Part shown: in pieces, positions 6,201 through 7,320 of the stretch | How the letters are laid out: the number at the start of each line of letters is the position of its first letter | Position numbering within the stretch: the stretch's first letter is position 1 | From: an uncultured Lachnospiraceae bacterium | Lineage (GTDB): Bacteria > Bacillota_A > Clostridia > Lachnospirales > Lachnospiraceae | Assembly (NCBI GenBank): GCA_902783205.1 | Contig: CACZQE010000231.1 | Coordinates: 1-7,320 of the forward strand | Length of the DNA: 7,320 nucleotides | Direction: 5' to 3' | Notes under the pieces: generated by a model | The model's input: the letters and a program-made list of their open reading frames with translations, nothing else | Database searches by the model: none | What the model was told of the DNA's origin: nothing | Position numbers and translations under genes: made by a program

Positions 6201-6491
6201 ATGCAGATTACTGATATTCGAATCCGTCAGATTACGAAAGAAGGGAAAATGAAGGCGGTGGTATCAGTTACGTTTGACAACGCTTTTGTGGTACATGACA
6301 TCAAGATTATCGACGGCGAAAAAGGGTTGTTTATCGCAATGCCGAGCAGAAAGGCTTCAGATGGCGAGTACAGAGACATCGCTCATCCGATCAATTCTGA
6401 TACACGCCGTATTCTCCAGGAACAGATCCTGGATGCTTATGCGAAGGTGGAAGAAGAGATGCCGCAAGATGCAGAGGAAGACATAGATTAA
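6201..6491 (+). CDS. spoVG: SpoVG, nucleic-acid-binding regulator of septation/sporulation
   Basis: The 96-residue product is nearly the length of Bacillus SpoVG and carries the family hallmark stretches: [11 protein letters not shown] at the start, [20 protein letters not shown] in the middle, then [10 protein letters not shown] and [13 protein letters not shown]. The C-terminal tail is strongly acidic ([13 protein letters not shown]), as is common and variable in the family. SpoVG proteins bind DNA and RNA and influence cell division, sporulation and cell-envelope or virulence genes in different Firmicutes. The gene starts 28 bp after glgD with GGAGGG at 6189-6194 as its ribosome binding site. 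I see no room for a clear separate promoter in that gap, so it is probably expressed with glgC-glgD, although a promoter inside glgD cannot be excluded. It is followed by a terminator. Confidence 0.97.
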   Translation: MQITDIRIRQITKEGKMKAVVSVTFDNAFVVHDIKIIDGEKGLFIAMPSRKASDGEYRDIAHPINSDTRRILQEQILDAYAKVEEEMPQDAEEDID

Positions 6492-6547
6492 GAGACTTGA
6501 AAATGCGGATTGTAGATAAAAACGTAAAGCTGAAGAGTTGATACCAG

Positions 6548-6593
6548 AGGAGGAGAATTCCGCGAAGGGCGGGGTTCTCCTCTTCCGCGTTTT
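6548..6593 (+). terminator. Probable terminator after spoVG
   Basis: A long stem forms between 6548-6563 (AGGAGGAGAATTCCGC, starting at the A of 6548) and 6569-6584, around a 5-nt loop GAAGG, with three G-T wobble pairs and otherwise full pairing. Four T residues follow at 6590-6593, but separated from the stem by CCGCG, so the U-tract is weak and offset. An alternative fold pairing CGCG (6561-6564) with CGCG (6586-6589) would put the T run directly after the stem. The position, about 55 nt after the spoVG stop and before a new promoter, supports a terminator. Confidence 0.65.
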
Positions 6594-6619
6594 AAGCCCG
6601 GTCTGAATAAATGTGGTCT

Positions 6620-6648
6620 TTGTGAAAGAAAGTAATCTATGGTATACT
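6620..6648 (+). promoter_or_regulatory. Predicted promoter of the glycerophosphotransferase gene
   Basis: TTGTGA (6620-6625) and TATACT (6643-6648) are 17 bp apart, and TGG before the -10 gives an extended element. The predicted start near 6655 leaves a leader of about 37 nt. A TATAAT at 6659-6664 could be an alternative -10 but has no reasonable -35 at the right distance. Confidence 0.68.
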
Positions 6649-6691
6649 TATAGTTCAGTATAATGATAAGCAGATCAGCAGGAGGACTGCC

Positions 6692-7320
6692 ATGAACACG
6701 AACAGAGTATTTGCGGGATTTGTGAACTTTTTCCGGTGGTGGAAGGTAAAAAAGAATAGGGTAACCCTGATAGAAAAGCTGCCCACCGGCGGCACCGGCG
6801 GCCTTTACGAGATGGTGAGAGAGTGCCGCAGGAGAGATCCGGGTCTGAAATTTCATGTGATCACCCACCGGGACTACCGGGTAAGCCTCTCTAATCTGCC
6901 GGGCCTTATTCGTCTGTTTACGGTCAAGGCATACATGCTGGCTACATCATCCTACATTTTCCTGAACGACAATTTCCTGCCCATGGCATATATGGATCTG
7001 GATCCGGAAACCACGGTGGTACAGTTATGGCACGGCATCGGGTCATTTAAAAAGTTCGGAGCTTCATCAGAGACAGATGAGACCGTTCTTCGCGAACTGA
7101 AGGAAGCCAGCCGCAGGGTAACCTATATACTGGCAGGATCTGTTAATATCCGCGGCCATTATGCCCAGGCATTCATGGTGCCCGAACACAAGGTGCTGAC
7201 CATCGGCTGCCCCCAGGTGGATTATTATTTCCGGGACCATTCCCCGGAGAAAACCCGCAGGGAACTGGAGGACAGATATCCTTCCCTTCGCGGGAAGAAG
7301 CTGGTACTTTATGCGCCCAC
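6692..7320 (+). CDS. CDP-glycerol glycerophosphotransferase family protein (TagB/TagF-like; 3' end cut by window edge)
   Basis: The first 209 codons are present. The clearest signature is VVQLWHGIGSFKKFGAS, with H114 in the WHG motif; this is the hallmark of CDP-glycerol:poly(glycerophosphate) glycerophosphotransferases, whose histidine acts in transfer of glycerol phosphate to a lipid-linked acceptor during teichoic-acid-type polymer synthesis. YILAGSVNIRGHYAQAF, KVLTIGCPQVDYYF and a terminal KKLVLYAPT, which opens the second Rossmann-like half in this family, agree with it. The N-terminus has a short basic, aromatic segment (NFFRWWKVKKNR) that may touch the membrane; there is no signal peptide. 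AGGAGG (6680-6685) lies 6 nt before the ATG. The acceptor and whether it is a primase (TagB-like), a polymerase (TagF-like) or a capsule or glycan decorator cannot be decided from this half, which lacks the second catalytic motif region. Confidence 0.92.
   Translation, partial: MNTNRVFAGFVNFFRWWKVKKNRVTLIEKLPTGGTGGLYEMVRECRRRDPGLKFHVITHRDYRVSLSNLPGLIRLFTVKAYMLATSSYIFLNDNFLPMAYMDLDPETTVVQLWHGIGSFKKFGASSETDETVLRELKEASRRVTYILAGSVNIRGHYAQAFMVPEHKVLTIGCPQVDYYFRDHSPEKTRRELEDRYPSLRGKKLVLYAP
6784..6801 (+). repeat. 9-bp perfect tandem duplication within the glycerophosphotransferase gene
   Basis: CACCGGCGG occurs twice back to back, in frame, giving Thr-Gly-Gly-Thr-Gly-Gly in the protein (around residues 32-37). 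It is GC-rich compared with its surroundings and could be a replication-slippage product, or simply a glycine-rich loop. Confidence 0.6.

Noticed and set aside
6488..6868. Minus-strand open frame across the spoVG terminator and the start of the next gene
   Set aside because: It runs through the hairpin and through the promoter and ribosome binding site of the plus-strand glycerophosphotransferase gene, and has no recognisable family features.

Overview
The window looks like part of a chromosome from a low-to-mid GC Firmicute of class Clostridia, most likely Lachnospiraceae-like. This is an inference from gene content: a DnaD-type plus DnaC/DnaI-type helicase-loading pair, MurC, the paired GlgC/GlgD typical of Gram-positives, SpoVG, and a CDP-glycerol glycerophosphotransferase. 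Ribosome binding sites are strong and AGGAGG-like, and several promoters have extended -10 (TGnTATAAT-like) elements. No rRNA, tRNA, insertion sequence, phage gene or CRISPR array is visible.

Layout. The left half reads leftward on the minus strand. murC (3464 to 2049) is followed by its own terminator (1975-2027). Next is a 380-bp purine-rich intergenic region carrying a dense, co-oriented cluster of DnaA boxes (1777-2022) and a promoter (1728-1756). That promoter leads into dnaD (1666 to 641) and a translationally coupled dnaC-like helicase loader (644 to beyond position 1, truncated by the window edge). The right half reads rightward: glgC (3767-5029), glgD (5048-6172) and spoVG (6201-6491) are tightly packed and probably one operon, ended by a hairpin at 6548-6593. 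A new promoter at 6620-6648 drives a CDP-glycerol glycerophosphotransferase-family gene (6692 to beyond 7320, truncated).

The divergent murC/glgC spacer is AT-rich. A palindromic TTGCAA at 3556-3561 sits 17 bp from a good -10 in both directions, so the two divergent promoters may share one -35 element. A second glgC promoter with a consensus TATAAT lies just upstream of the gene.

How the parts relate. The strongest signal beyond ordinary genes is the DnaA-box cluster placed directly upstream of the dnaD-dnaC promoter. It suggests that the initiator DnaA controls helicase-loader expression, or that this is an origin-like or DnaA-titrating locus. One perfect box is also built into the stem of the murC terminator. 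The rest is core metabolism: peptidoglycan precursor synthesis (MurC), ADP-glucose formation for glycogen (GlgC with a probably non-catalytic GlgD partner), the nucleic-acid-binding regulator SpoVG, and a teichoic-acid-type polymerase or primase. I see no clear new multi-gene system; the regulatory architecture is the part worth following up.
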